Source of the DNA: Brevundimonas sp. | Lineage (GTDB): Bacteria; Pseudomonadota; Alphaproteobacteria; Caulobacterales; Caulobacteraceae | DNA: 64,000 bases | Assembly (NCBI GenBank): GCA_003248965.1 | Contig: QFQU01000003.1 | Location: forward strand, 62,001 to 126,000 | Reading direction: 5' to 3' | Shown: in pieces, positions 17,599 to 26,938 of the stretch | How the letters are laid out: the number at the start of each line of letters is the position of its first letter | Position numbering within the stretch: the first letter of the stretch is position 1 | Notes under the pieces: model-generated | Databases searched by the model: none | Told to the model about the DNA's origin: nothing | Seen by the model: only the letters and a program-made list of their open reading frames with translations | Program-made: the position numbers and the translations under genes

Positions 17599-18804
17599 AT
17601 GCGCGGGCTGAAGATCGCCGCCGTGTCCGTCTTGGCGACGGGCGCGCTATTTGGATGCTCTCCCAAGGCGGAGCAGCAGGCCCCCGGCGCCCCGCCGGTG
17701 ACGGTCGCCACGCCCCTCCAGCGGAAGGTGGTGGACTGGGACGAGTTCACCGGCCGTTTCGAAGCGGTGGAGAGCGTTGACGTGCGTGCGCGCGTCGGCG
17801 GCTATATCCAGGCCGTGCACTTCCGCGACGGCCAGATGGTTCAAAAAGGCCAGCTGCTGTTCACCCTGGACCCGCGCCCGGCCCAAGCCGCGCTGGCCCA
17901 GGCCCAGGCCCAGGTCGCGCAGATGCAGTCGCAACTGACGCTGGCGCGCGCCAACCTGGCCCGCAGCGAGACCCTGCTGGCGTCCCAGGCGGTGTCCAAG
18001 GCCGAGTACGACGCCAACAAGGCCGCCGTCGACGCGGCCCAGGCCAATCTGGCCGCCGCCAACGCCGCCGTCCGCACCGCGCGGCTGAATCTCGACTATA
18101 CGCGCGTCACGGCTCCGACCTCGGGCCGGGTGTCGGATCGCCGGGTCGATCCGGGCAATCTTGTCGCCGGCGGTTCCTCGGCGGGTGACATCCTGACCAC
18201 CATCATCTCGGGCGGGCCGATCCACTTCGTGTTCGACGGTTCCGAGGCGGTGCTGCTGAAATATCTGCGCGACGGCGGCGCCAGCCAGGGCGCGCCCGTT
18301 CGCATCCGTCTCCAGGACGAGAGCAGCTATGTCCATACCGGTCGCCTGGACTTTTCGGACAACGCCGTGAACACCGCCTCGGGCGTGATCCGCCTGCGGG
18401 CCATCGTGCCGAACGGCGACGGCTTCCTGCGTCCCGGCATGTTCGGCCGCGCCCAGGTCGCCGGCGCGGCGGCCTATGACGCCCTGTTGGTTCCAGACTC
18501 GGCCATCGGCACCGATCAGGCGCGCCGTGTCGTCTCGGTGGTCGCCGCAGACGGCTCGGTCACGACCAAGCCCGTCGTGCTGGGCCCGATCGTCCAAGGG
18601 CTGCGCGTGATCAAGTCGGGCCTGGCCCCGACCGATCGCATCATCATCGCCGGTCTGCAGCGCACGGCTCAGCCGGGCGTCAAGGTCAAGGCGCAGAACG
18701 GCCGCATCACCCCCGTGGCGGGACAGGCTTCGGACGCCCCGGTCACTCAGGCCGCCCCGGCTTCCAGCGCCTCTTTCGCCAACAGCCTTTCATCCGGCGA
18801 CTAA
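17599..18804 (+). CDS. RND efflux periplasmic adaptor, lipoprotein (AcrA/MexA family)
   Basis: 401 residues. Lipobox LFGC places the lipidated Cys at residue 20. Then comes a barrel-sandwich lipoyl half (VRARVGGYIQAVHFRDGQMVQKGQLLFTLD), an Ala/Gln-rich alpha-hairpin coiled coil (about 85-160), the second lipoyl half (YTRVTAPTSGRVSDRRVDPGNLV), and beta-barrel and membrane-proximal domains (RPGMFGRAQV). It links the inner-membrane pump to the outer-membrane channel. First gene of a three-gene operon; 3 nt separate it from the pump. GGGAG lies 9 nt before ATG. Confidence 0.93.
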   Translation: MRGLKIAAVSVLATGALFGCSPKAEQQAPGAPPVTVATPLQRKVVDWDEFTGRFEAVESVDVRARVGGYIQAVHFRDGQMVQKGQLLFTLDPRPAQAALAQAQAQVAQMQSQLTLARANLARSETLLASQAVSKAEYDANKAAVDAAQANLAAANAAVRTARLNLDYTRVTAPTSGRVSDRRVDPGNLVAGGSSAGDILTTIISGGPIHFVFDGSEAVLLKYLRDGGASQGAPVRIRLQDESSYVHTGRLDFSDNAVNTASGVIRLRAIVPNGDGFLRPGMFGRAQVAGAAAYDALLVPDSAIGTDQARRVVSVVAADGSVTTKPVVLGPIVQGLRVIKSGLAPTDRIIIAGLQRTAQPGVKVKAQNGRITPVAGQASDAPVTQAAPASSASFANSLSSGD

Positions 18805-18807
18805 GCC

Positions 18808-21800
18808 ATGAACATCTCCCGCTTCTTCATCGACCGGCCGATCTTCGCGGCCGTGATCGCGGTGGTGATCTCCATCATCGGCATCGCCGCCTATCCGCTG
18901 CTGCCCCTGTCGCAGTATCCCGAGATCGCGCCGCCGACGATCACCATCAACGCCACCTATCCCGGCGCCTCGGCCGAGACCTTGGCGGAGACCGTCGCCG
19001 CCCCCATCGAGCAGGAGGTGAACGGCGTCGAGAAGATGCTCTACATCACCTCCTCGTCCACCTCGGACGGGGCGGTGGCGATCACCGTGACCTTCCAGCC
19101 GGGAACGGACCTGGACGCCGCCCAGGTGCTGGTCCAGAACCGGGTCGCCCTGGCCGAGCCGCGCCTGCCCGAGGCGGTGCGTCAGACCGGCGTGGTCGTC
19201 AACAAGGCCGAGAGCGGCTTTCTGATGATCCTGGGGCTGACCTCGCCCGACGGATCGCTGGATAACGACTATGTCGGCAACTACGCCAACTCCACGCTGC
19301 GCGACCGTCTGCTGCGCATCGAGGGCGTGGGCGCGGCCCAGGTGTTCGGCGGCGGCAACTATTCGATGCGGGTGTGGATCGACCCGGCCAAGGCGGCCGA
19401 GCGCGACCTGACCGGACCCGACATCGTCGCCGCCCTGCGCGCACAGAACGTCCAGGCCGCCGCCGGCTCCATCGGCCAGCCGCCGTTCCCGACCAACGCC
19501 GCCGCCTTCCAACTGCCGGTGCAGGTTCAAGGCCGCCTGACCGATCCGGACCAGTTCTACAATGTGGTGCTGAAGACGGACGCCCAGGGCCGCGTCACCT
19601 ATCTGCGCGACGTGGCGCGGATCGAACTGGGCGCTCAGGACTATGGCATTCGCGGCTTCTTCGACGGCAAGCGCGGCGTCGGCGTGGCCATCATTCAACA
19701 GCCGGGCGCCAACGCCCTGGGCACCGCCGAGCGCGTCCTGAAGGAGGTCGAGGCCATCAAGGCCCAACTGCCCCCCGGCATGGCGATCTCGGTCCCCTAC
19801 AATCCGACCGAATTCGTCGCCGCATCCGTGGAATCGGTTCAGCACACCCTGGTCGAGGCGGTCATCCTGGTCGTCATCGTCATCATGGTCTTCCTGCAGA
19901 CCTGGCGCGCGGCCATCATTCCCATCGTCGCCATTCCCGTGGCTCTGGTCGGCACCTTTGCGGTGCAGCTGGCCCTAGGCTATTCGATCAACTCCCTGTC
20001 GCTGTTCGCCCTGGTTCTTGCCGTCGGCATCGTGGTCGATGACGCCATCGTGGTGGTCGAGAACGTGGAACGGGCCATCCGCGAGGGGCTGACGCCAAAG
20101 GAGGCGGCCTATCGCTCGATGCAGGAGGTCTCGGGCGCCCTGATCGCCATCGGCCTGGTGCTGATCTCGGTGTTCGTGCCGACCATGTTCGTGCCTGGCA
20201 TTCCGGGCATCTTCTATCGCCAGTTCGCCGTGGTCATCGCTTCGGCTTCGGTTATTTCGTTGTTCGTGTCGTTGACGCTGTCGCCGGCCATGGCGGCCCT
20301 GCTGCTGAAGCCGCACAAGGAACACGCGGACCATGCGCGCAAGCCGGGCCTTCTAGGCACGGTCGTCTATTACAGCGGTTGGGCCGGGCGGAAGTTCAAC
20401 GAAGGTTTCGACTGGCTGTCGGATCGGTACGGTCGTCTGACGGCGCGCCTGGTGCGCACTGTCGGCCTGGTGCTGATCATCTACGTCGGACTCTTGGGCC
20501 TGACCGCCTGGCGCCTGGTGGACACGCCTTCGGGCTTTATCCCGGAACAGGATCAGGGCTTCCTGATCGGCGTCATCCAACTGCCGGCCGGCGCTTCGCT
20601 GGATCGGACGGAGGCGGTGATGACCCGCGCCCGCGAGATCATCCAGGGCACCAAGGGCGTCAACGGCACCGTGGCCTTCGCGGGCCTGGACGGCGCCAGC
20701 TTCTCGTTCGGCTCCAACGCCGCCACCATCTTTGTTCGCCTGGATCCGTTCCAGGACCGGACGCGCGAACAGGCGGCGGCCGCCCTGGCCGGGGCCATCA
20801 CCCAGGCCACGGGCCAGATCGAGGACGCGCAGATATTCGTCATCGCCCCGCCGGCGGTCCAGGGCCTGGGCAACGGCAACGGCTTCAAAATGATGATCCA
20901 GGACACCTCGGGCGCGGGCTATCGCGCGCTTGAGGGGGCGACCTTCGCCATGATGGGCGCCGCCGCCCAGAAGCCGACCGAGGTGGACCAGGTCTTCTCG
21001 ACCTACAACACCGGGTCGCCCCGCATCACCGCCGACGTCGACCGCGACAAGGCGCTGATGATGGGCGTCCAGCCGGCCGACGTCTTCAACACCATGGGCG
21101 TCTATCTGGGGTCGGCCTATGTCAACGACTTCAACATGCTGGGCCGCACCTTCCGGGTGACGGCTCAGGCGGAGCCCCAGTACCGCGACGACATCGCCGA
21201 CATCGCCAATCTGAAGACCCGCTCGGCCTCGGGGGCCATGGTGCCCATCGGCTCGGTGGCCAATCTGGTCGACGATTCCGGTCCGTCTCGGATCGTCCGC
21301 TACAACCTGTTCCCAGCAGCCGAACTGCAGGGCAATGCGGCGGCGGGCGTATCTTCGGGCCAGGCGTTGAAGACCATGGAGGCGATGGCGGCCCAAACCC
21401 TGCCGCAGGGCTTCAGCTACGAATGGACGGAACTGGCCTATCAGCAGAAGGCGGCCGGTTCGGGCGCCACCCTGATCTTCCTGATGGCGGTGGTGTTCGT
21501 CTTCCTGGTGCTGGCGGCTCAGTACGAAGCCTTCACCCTGCCGCTGGCCGTCATCCTGATCGTGCCGATGTGTCTGCTGGCGGCCATCGTCGGGGTGAAT
21601 CTGCGTGGCCTGGACAACAACATCCTGGTCCAGATCGGCCTGGTGGTCCTGATCGCCCTGGCGGCCAAGAACGCCATCCTGATCGTGGAGTTCGCCAAAC
21701 AGGCTGAGGAAGAAGGCATGAATCGGTTCGACGCGGCGGTCGCCGCCGCCCGCACCCGTCTGCGCCCGATCCTGATGACCTCCTTCGCCTTCATCCTCGG

Positions 21801-22080
21801 CGTCGTGCCGCTGATGCTGGCCTCGGGTCCGGGCGCGGAGATGCGTCAGTCGCTGGGCACGTCCGTCTTCTCGGGAATGCTGGGCGTGACCTTCTTCGGT
21901 CTGATCTTCACCCCGGTCTTCTATGTGGTCTGCCGCTGGCTGTCGTCGAAACTGCCGCAGGGCCACACGCCCAAGCCACGCCAGGGCGACAAGACCGCCC
22001 CGCGTTACGACGAAACCAGCGACCTGACCGATCCGAACGCGCCTGCGCCCGCGACCGGCCGGGGAGGGGATATCCGATGA
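18808..22080 (+). CDS. RND multidrug efflux pump (AcrB/MexB-type HAE1 permease)
   Basis: 1090 residues, a little longer than AcrB because of a charged C-terminal tail (…KTAPRYDETSDLTDPNAPAP). MNISRFFIDRPIFAAVIAVVISIIG opens TM1, and GIVVDDAIVVVENVER in TM4 supplies the two proton-relay aspartates. SGFIPEQDQGFLIGVIQLPAGASLDRT and GNGNGFKMMIQD belong to the porter domain. Exports drugs, detergents or other hydrophobic compounds using the proton gradient. Its TGA overlaps the ATG of the outer-membrane factor. Confidence 0.95.
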   Translation: MNISRFFIDRPIFAAVIAVVISIIGIAAYPLLPLSQYPEIAPPTITINATYPGASAETLAETVAAPIEQEVNGVEKMLYITSSSTSDGAVAITVTFQPGTDLDAAQVLVQNRVALAEPRLPEAVRQTGVVVNKAESGFLMILGLTSPDGSLDNDYVGNYANSTLRDRLLRIEGVGAAQVFGGGNYSMRVWIDPAKAAERDLTGPDIVAALRAQNVQAAAGSIGQPPFPTNAAAFQLPVQVQGRLTDPDQFYNVVLKTDAQGRVTYLRDVARIELGAQDYGIRGFFDGKRGVGVAIIQQPGANALGTAERVLKEVEAIKAQLPPGMAISVPYNPTEFVAASVESVQHTLVEAVILVVIVIMVFLQTWRAAIIPIVAIPVALVGTFAVQLALGYSINSLSLFALVLAVGIVVDDAIVVVENVERAIREGLTPKEAAYRSMQEVSGALIAIGLVLISVFVPTMFVPGIPGIFYRQFAVVIASASVISLFVSLTLSPAMAALLLKPHKEHADHARKPGLLGTVVYYSGWAGRKFNEGFDWLSDRYGRLTARLVRTVGLVLIIYVGLLGLTAWRLVDTPSGFIPEQDQGFLIGVIQLPAGASLDRTEAVMTRAREIIQGTKGVNGTVAFAGLDGASFSFGSNAATIFVRLDPFQDRTREQAAAALAGAITQATGQIEDAQIFVIAPPAVQGLGNGNGFKMMIQDTSGAGYRALEGATFAMMGAAAQKPTEVDQVFSTYNTGSPRITADVDRDKALMMGVQPADVFNTMGVYLGSAYVNDFNMLGRTFRVTAQAEPQYRDDIADIANLKTRSASGAMVPIGSVANLVDDSGPSRIVRYNLFPAAELQGNAAAGVSSGQALKTMEAMAAQTLPQGFSYEWTELAYQQKAAGSGATLIFLMAVVFVFLVLAAQYEAFTLPLAVILIVPMCLLAAIVGVNLRGLDNNILVQIGLVVLIALAAKNAILIVEFAKQAEEEGMNRFDAAVAAARTRLRPILMTSFAFILGVVPLMLASGPGAEMRQSLGTSVFSGMLGVTFFGLIFTPVFYVVCRWLSSKLPQGHTPKPRQGDKTAPRYDETSDLTDPNAPAPATGRGGDIR

Positions 22081-23510
22081 CCCGCAACAAGACCCTCAGC
22101 CTCTCGACCGTGGCGGCCGCCGGCGCCCTTCTGGCCGCCTGCGCGGTCGGGCCCAAGGCGCCGGTCGCCGACCTGCCGACGACCGGAACCGGCGGCTTCG
22201 TCGGGGCGGCGACGCCCGCCGTCTCGACCGCCCCGGCGCGGGACGACTGGTGGCGGCTGTACGACGATCCGACGCTGGACGGACTGATCCGTCAGGCCTT
22301 CGCCGAGAACAACCAGCTGGAAGCCGCCTTCGCCAATCTGCGCGCGGTGCGGGCCTCTCTGTCCGAAGCGCGTGTCGGTCGTTTCCCCAGCACCACGACC
22401 AGCGCCCAGGCCCAGCGCAGCCGCGCCTCGGCCGCCACGGTCCCGGGCCTGCCCGCCGGGGACAAGGCGCCCGAGGTCGACACCTATGACGTCGGCGTCC
22501 AGGCGGCCTATGAGGTCGATCTGTTCGGCCGGGTGGAATCGACCATTCGCGCCGCCCGGTCCGACGCCCGCGCCGCCGAGGCGGCCCTGGCGACGGTTCA
22601 GGTGACGGTGGCGGCCGAGACGACCCGCGCCTATGCCGACGTCTGTTCCGCCAACGCCCAGATCGCGGTGGCCGAACGGACGCTGGAGCTGCAGCGCCGC
22701 ACCGCCGACCTGACCCAGACCTTGCTGGAGGGCGGGGCTGGGACGGGGCTGGACGTGGCCGGGGCCCGCGCTTCCCTGGCCCAGACGGCGGCGAACCTGC
22801 CCACCCTGCGCGCCGCCAGGAACGAGGCTCTGTTCCGCCTGGCCACCCTGACCGGCCGCACCCCGGCCGAGGCCGACCAGACGGCCGCCGCCTGCGTGCG
22901 TGCGCCACAGCTGAGCCAGCCGATCCCGGTCGGCGACGGCGCGGCCCTCCTGGCCCGTCGTCCCGACGTGCGTCAGGCCGAGGCCGAACTGGCCGCCGCC
23001 GCGGCGCGCGTGAATGTGGCGACCGCCAATCTGTTTCCGCAGATCAGCCTGGGCGGATCGTTCGGATCGACGGCGCTGAAATCCGGGGACCTGGGCGAAG
23101 ATCGGAATTTCCGCTTCAGCTTCGGTCCTTTGATCAGCTGGTCCTTCCCCAACGTCCTGGCGGCCCGCGCCCAGATCAAGGCGGCCGGCGCCCGGTCCGA
23201 TGCGGCCCTGGCGACGTTCGACCAGACAGTTCTGACCGCGCTTCAGGAAACCGAGACGGCGCTGAGCAACTACGCCAACGAACTGGACCGTCGCGCGGCT
23301 CTGACCGAGGCGCGGGATCAGGCGGCGCGGGCCAGCGAACTGTCGCGCCTGCGCTTCAACGCCGGGGCCGACAGCTTCCTGCAGGTCCTGACCGCCGAAC
23401 GGACCCTGGCCGGCGCCGAGGCCGCCCTGGCCCAGTCGGACGCCCTGGTCACGACCTATCAGATCGCCCTGTTCCGCGCCCTGGCCGGCGGCTGGCAGGC
23501 CGACAGCTGA
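22077..23510 (+). CDS. NodT-family outer-membrane efflux lipoprotein (OprM/TolC-like)
   Basis: 477 residues. Lipobox LAAC gives a lipidated Cys at residue 22. Two homologous halves follow: DDWWRLYDDPTLDGLIRQAFAENNQLEAA with long helices and ARRPDVRQAEAELAAAAARVNVATANLFPQISLGGSFG in the second half, typical of NodT/OprM factors. It completes the RND tripartite pump and could also serve the nearby EmrAB-like system, which lacks its own outer-membrane partner. Starts inside the pump stop codon (ATGA) and ends at a strong terminator. Confidence 0.93.
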   Translation: MTRNKTLSLSTVAAAGALLAACAVGPKAPVADLPTTGTGGFVGAATPAVSTAPARDDWWRLYDDPTLDGLIRQAFAENNQLEAAFANLRAVRASLSEARVGRFPSTTTSAQAQRSRASAATVPGLPAGDKAPEVDTYDVGVQAAYEVDLFGRVESTIRAARSDARAAEAALATVQVTVAAETTRAYADVCSANAQIAVAERTLELQRRTADLTQTLLEGGAGTGLDVAGARASLAQTAANLPTLRAARNEALFRLATLTGRTPAEADQTAAACVRAPQLSQPIPVGDGAALLARRPDVRQAEAELAAAAARVNVATANLFPQISLGGSFGSTALKSGDLGEDRNFRFSFGPLISWSFPNVLAARAQIKAAGARSDAALATFDQTVLTALQETETALSNYANELDRRAALTEARDQAARASELSRLRFNAGADSFLQVLTAERTLAGAEAALAQSDALVTTYQIALFRALAGGWQADS

Positions 23511-23531
23511 TCGGGACTTGATGACTGAACC

Positions 23532-23569
23532 GAAGGGCCGTGCGAGGTATCGCGCCGGCCCTTCTTTTT
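23532..23569 (+). terminator. Intrinsic terminator of the RND operon
   Basis: Perfect 9-bp stem GAAGGGCCG / CGGCCCTTC with a 15-nt loop followed by TTTTT, 22 nt after the outer-membrane factor stop. Confidence 0.85.
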
Positions 23570-23665
23570 GGCGATCATCCACAATCTGATCGGATCATCG
23601 TGTTCCGTATTTGTTCTTGTCGTGCTCTAACCGTTTCGGCGGTCGGCGGCGCGATGGAGGAACTG

Positions 23666-23869
23666 ATGAACGACGGAGCACTCGCCCATATGGTTGCGGA
23701 GATGGACGCGGAACTGGCCAGGGTCGAACCGACCCTGCCGGCCCATCCCGGACACACGCGCCAGGCCGAAATCCTGCGCGCCCTGACGCTGGGGCTGGGC
23801 AATTTCGAGCGGATGCGCGCGCACGACGTCCATCTGCTGGCCGCCAGCCTGTCGCCGCGCAGAGGGTGA
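23666..23869 (+). CDS. Small hypothetical protein, 67 aa
   Basis: A GGAGG ribosome site lies 5 nt before ATG 23666 and decides the start over the ATG at 23654. The product (MNDGALAHMVAEMDAELARV…NFERMRAHDVHLLAASLSPRRG) is acidic and helical at first, with a basic tail, no signal peptide and no membrane segment. Not recognised. The gene stands alone after a terminator and converges with another small gene (3 nt apart). An antisense frame at 23627-23833 lacks a ribosome site. Confidence 0.6.
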   Translation: MNDGALAHMVAEMDAELARVEPTLPAHPGHTRQAEILRALTLGLGNFERMRAHDVHLLAASLSPRRG

Positions 23870-23872
23870 AGT

Positions 23873-24049
23873 TCAGGGCTTCTTCTTGAAGGTGTCGCCG
23901 ATTTCGGTCGCGTCCGGCCCATCTGGACCGGCGCTCTGACGCGCGGCCCGGCCGACCTTCCTGACCGCCTCGTCGGAGGTCAGGACATCGGGCTTTCCGG
24001 CCGGATCGGCCCCGTTCTTCTCACACCCCCTGGTTTGTTCGCGATCCAT
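23873..24049 (-). CDS. Small hypothetical hydrophilic protein, 58 aa
   Basis: Begins MDREQTRGCEKNG and ends GDTFKKKP. ATG 24049 has GGGAG 7 nt upstream, so it is a convincing small gene. Residues 22-40 (LTSDEAVRKVGRAARQSAG) may form one amphipathic helix; the rest is polar and probably disordered. No signal or membrane segment, family not recognised. It converges with the 67-aa gene and lies just downstream of the EmrA-like gene on the same strand (62 nt gap), so read-through from that operon is possible. Confidence 0.6.
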   Translation of the reverse strand: MDREQTRGCEKNGADPAGKPDVLTSDEAVRKVGRAARQSAGPDGPDATEIGDTFKKKP

Positions 24050-24111
24050 GACGCTCTCCCTTCGACGGGAGAGGTAGCGTTATGGCGGCCAGGGCGTTCC
24101 GAAAACAGCGC

Positions 24112-25215
24112 CTAGCCCGCGGTATTCACCTTGGCCACCACAGACATGCCGGGCGCCAGTCGTTCGACCGCCGGCTGGCCGGGATCGATGCGGATGCGGA
24201 CCGGAATGCGCTGGGCGACCTTGGTGAAGTTGCCCGTGGCGTTGTCGGGACGGATGACGCTGAACTCGGATCCTGCGGCCGGGGAGATGCGCTCGACCCG
24301 ACCGCGCAGGGCCTGGCCGCCCAGGGCGTCGACAGTGATCTCCACCGGCTGGCCCACGCGGATGTCGCGCATCTGGGTCTCTTTCATATTGGCGGTCACC
24401 CAGACCACGTCGGGCACCAGACCCATCAGCTGGGTGCCGGCGGTGACATACTGGCCCTGGCGCACCCCGACCTCGCCCAGACGGCCGGCGCGAGGGGCGA
24501 CGATGCGGGTGTTGGCCAGGTCGATCTGGGCCAGACGCACGGCTGCGCGGGCGTTCTCCACCTGGGCGGCCAGGGCGTCGCGGCCGACGACGGCGGTCGT
24601 GACCCCGGTCTGGGCGATGCCCTGCTGGGCGCGGGCCTGGGCGACCTGGGCCTGGGCGCTGCGCAGGGCGGCCTCGGCGATGTCCACGTTGGACTGGGAC
24701 ACCCATCCGCCGGCCTTCAGGGTGCGGGCCCGCTGAGCGTCGGCCTGGGCGCGGGTCAGGGTGGCCTGGGCGGCGGCGATGGCGGCGGTCTGCTGAGCCA
24801 CCGATCCGCGCGCCGAGGCCTGGGTCTGGGTCGAATTGGCCAGGGCCGCCTCGGCGGCGTGCAGGGTCGCCTCGGCCTGGTCCACGCGCTGGCGATAGAT
24901 ACGGTCGTCGACCTGGGCCAGCAACTGGCCCTGCTCAACGGTCTGATAGTCCTGGACCGGGACGGCGGTGACATAGCCGCTGACCTGCGGGCTGATCAGC
25001 GTCACCTGGCCGCGCACATAGGCGTTGTCCGTGCGCTGGACCGCGCCGGTGAAGGGCGGCAGCTGCCAGGCGTAAAGCACCAGCAAGACCCCGAACAGGG
25101 CGACGGCGGCGGCGATCACCGTCCACAGCACGTTCTTCTTGGGCGCAGGCGCAGGCGCAGCGGGCGGCGCGGCGGGGGCTTGCGGAGCGGGGGCGGGCGG
25201 GGCGGCGTCGGTCAT
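24112..25215 (-). CDS. HlyD/EmrA-family membrane fusion protein
   Basis: 367 residues. A Pro/Ala-rich cytoplasmic N-terminus (1-27), a single membrane anchor (about 30-50, VLWTVIAAAVALFGVLLVLY), then the lipoyl half RTDNAYVRGQVTLISPQVSGYVTAVPV typical of EmrA, a long Ala/Gln-rich coiled coil (about 100-210), the second lipoyl half (NTRIVAPRAGRLGEVGVRQGQYV) and a beta-barrel with PVEITVDAL. Pairs with the DHA2 transporter 13 nt upstream to carry substrate through the periplasm. Confidence 0.92.
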   Translation of the reverse strand: MTDAAPPAPAPQAPAAPPAAPAPAPKKNVLWTVIAAAVALFGVLLVLYAWQLPPFTGAVQRTDNAYVRGQVTLISPQVSGYVTAVPVQDYQTVEQGQLLAQVDDRIYRQRVDQAEATLHAAEAALANSTQTQASARGSVAQQTAAIAAAQATLTRAQADAQRARTLKAGGWVSQSNVDIAEAALRSAQAQVAQARAQQGIAQTGVTTAVVGRDALAAQVENARAAVRLAQIDLANTRIVAPRAGRLGEVGVRQGQYVTAGTQLMGLVPDVVWVTANMKETQMRDIRVGQPVEITVDALGGQALRGRVERISPAAGSEFSVIRPDNATGNFTKVAQRIPVRIRIDPGQPAVERLAPGMSVVAKVNTAG

Positions 25216-25228
25216 GGCGGGTCTCGGT

Positions 25229-26938
25229 TCAATCGGCGGCGACGGCGGCGGTCTTGGCGGCCGTGTCGGATGAGGCGGCGTCGCTGTCGGCGCGGCGCGC
25301 GGCGCGCCGAGCGGTCCAGCGCGGCCGCAGGTGGGTCACAGTCACCCAGGCGCAGCCCAGGGCCGCGATCATGGCGATGACCAGAAAGACGTCGTCATAG
25401 GCCAGCACATTGGCCTGCTGCGTCACCTGTCGGCTCAGCAGGACGACGCCCTCGGCATTGCGCTGGGCCGGGTCGGCCAGGGTGGAGGCATAGGCGCCCG
25501 ACAGCTGACGCAGGCGTTGGGCCACCTGCGGATCGATGGTCGAGATGCCGGCCGCCAGCTGGTTGGAATGGTATTTCTCGCGAATGATCTGAAGCGTTCC
25601 GGTCAGGGCCGACCCCGCCAGACCGCCGACGTTCTGAAGCACGCTGAACATGACGATGAAGCTGATCAGATTCTGCTTGCCCTGGGTCAGCACCTTGACG
25701 ATGCCGATCATCAAAGCTGGACCGATGAACATGGCCGAGGCGAAGGCGATCAGGGCCTGGCTGAAATACAGCTGGGCCGGGCGCGTCAGGACCGTCGAAT
25801 GGCTGTCGATCCAGGCGCCGACGGCGATCAGCGCCAGGGCGATGGCGATCGGCTTGTTCAGCTTCTCCATGTTCAGGGTGAAGGCGCTGACCAGGGTGCC
25901 GGCGATCATCGACAGCAGGATGACGACGAACAGCCCATGAAGCTGATCCGGTCCCAGACCCACGACGGTCAGGAAGCCCACGGCCCCGGAGGTCTGTTCC
26001 GACAGCACCATGCGGATCAGCAGGATCGCCCCGAACAGCCGCAGCAGGTCCGGTCCAGTCAGCCAGCGGGTGTTGATCAGCGGGTTCTTGCGATTGTGCT
26101 CGACCAAGAAGGCGGCGGTCAGCAGGATGATGGACCCGATCAGGGCCCAGCCGATCCAGGCGGCCTGCGTCCACCAGACGATCCGCCCCAGGCCCAGCGA
26201 AGCGCACAGCAGGGCCACCCCCGGCGCGAACAGGGCGAAGGTCAGGAAGTCCAGACGGTCGAACACCCGCAGCCGCTCGGACGGCGGCAGCTTGACCACC
26301 TGCACCGCGCCCCAGGCGACCAGGCACATCCCCAGCTCATACAGATAGAAGGCGCGCCAATCGCCCATCTGCAGCAGGCTGGGCATGATCAGGCGCGAAA
26401 TCGGCACGGCGAAACTGGCCAGGCCGATGCCTATGATCAGCCCCTTCAGCCTATGCGCCGCCGGGAAGGCCTGGATGATGTAGAGAAAGCCCAGGCTGGA
26501 AAGGCCCGCGCCCGCCATGCCGGCGATGGCCCGCACCAACAGGGTCGATTGGTAGTTGTCGACGAACAGGTGGGCCGCGCAGACTAGGACGAAGGCCCCC
26601 AGGAAGATCTGGGTGAACAGGCGCAGGCCGTACTGCATGCGGAACTTGACCAGAATCAGGTTCATGCAGGCGTTGGTCATGACGAAGACGACCGGCAGCC
26701 AGGCCGCCTCGGTCGCCGTGATCCCCAGCGAACCTTGCAGGTTCTGGATGTTGGCGGTGACGGCGGCGTTGCCCAGCGATCCGACCATGGCGACCAGCAG
26801 GCCGGTCAGGGCGTATTGAATCCGCATCGGCCAGGAATGGTCGGGCGTGGCGGGCGAGCCGGGCATCATCGGCCGCTCGTGCGGCTTCAGCGTCTCGACA
26901 TACTGGTCCCAGGGCAGATGCCAGTTGTTGCGGGCCAT
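25229..26938 (-). CDS. DHA2 (14-TM) MFS drug exporter, EmrB-like
   Basis: 569 residues, about 14 hydrophobic segments. It has an unusual 35-residue hydrophilic N-terminus (MARNNWHLPWDQYVETLKPHERP…) and a C-terminal polar tail. TATEAAWLPVVFVMTNACMNLILVKFRMQYGLR is close to the EmrB/QacA motif in TM2-3. With the EmrA-like partner it should export hydrophobic toxins. The start codon shares one base with the stop of the TetR gene upstream (TGATG), so the three genes form one self-controlled operon. Confidence 0.9.
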   Translation of the reverse strand: MARNNWHLPWDQYVETLKPHERPMMPGSPATPDHSWPMRIQYALTGLLVAMVGSLGNAAVTANIQNLQGSLGITATEAAWLPVVFVMTNACMNLILVKFRMQYGLRLFTQIFLGAFVLVCAAHLFVDNYQSTLLVRAIAGMAGAGLSSLGFLYIIQAFPAAHRLKGLIIGIGLASFAVPISRLIMPSLLQMGDWRAFYLYELGMCLVAWGAVQVVKLPPSERLRVFDRLDFLTFALFAPGVALLCASLGLGRIVWWTQAAWIGWALIGSIILLTAAFLVEHNRKNPLINTRWLTGPDLLRLFGAILLIRMVLSEQTSGAVGFLTVVGLGPDQLHGLFVVILLSMIAGTLVSAFTLNMEKLNKPIAIALALIAVGAWIDSHSTVLTRPAQLYFSQALIAFASAMFIGPALMIGIVKVLTQGKQNLISFIVMFSVLQNVGGLAGSALTGTLQIIREKYHSNQLAAGISTIDPQVAQRLRQLSGAYASTLADPAQRNAEGVVLLSRQVTQQANVLAYDDVFLVIAMIAALGCAWVTVTHLRPRWTARRAARRADSDAASSDTAAKTAAVAAD

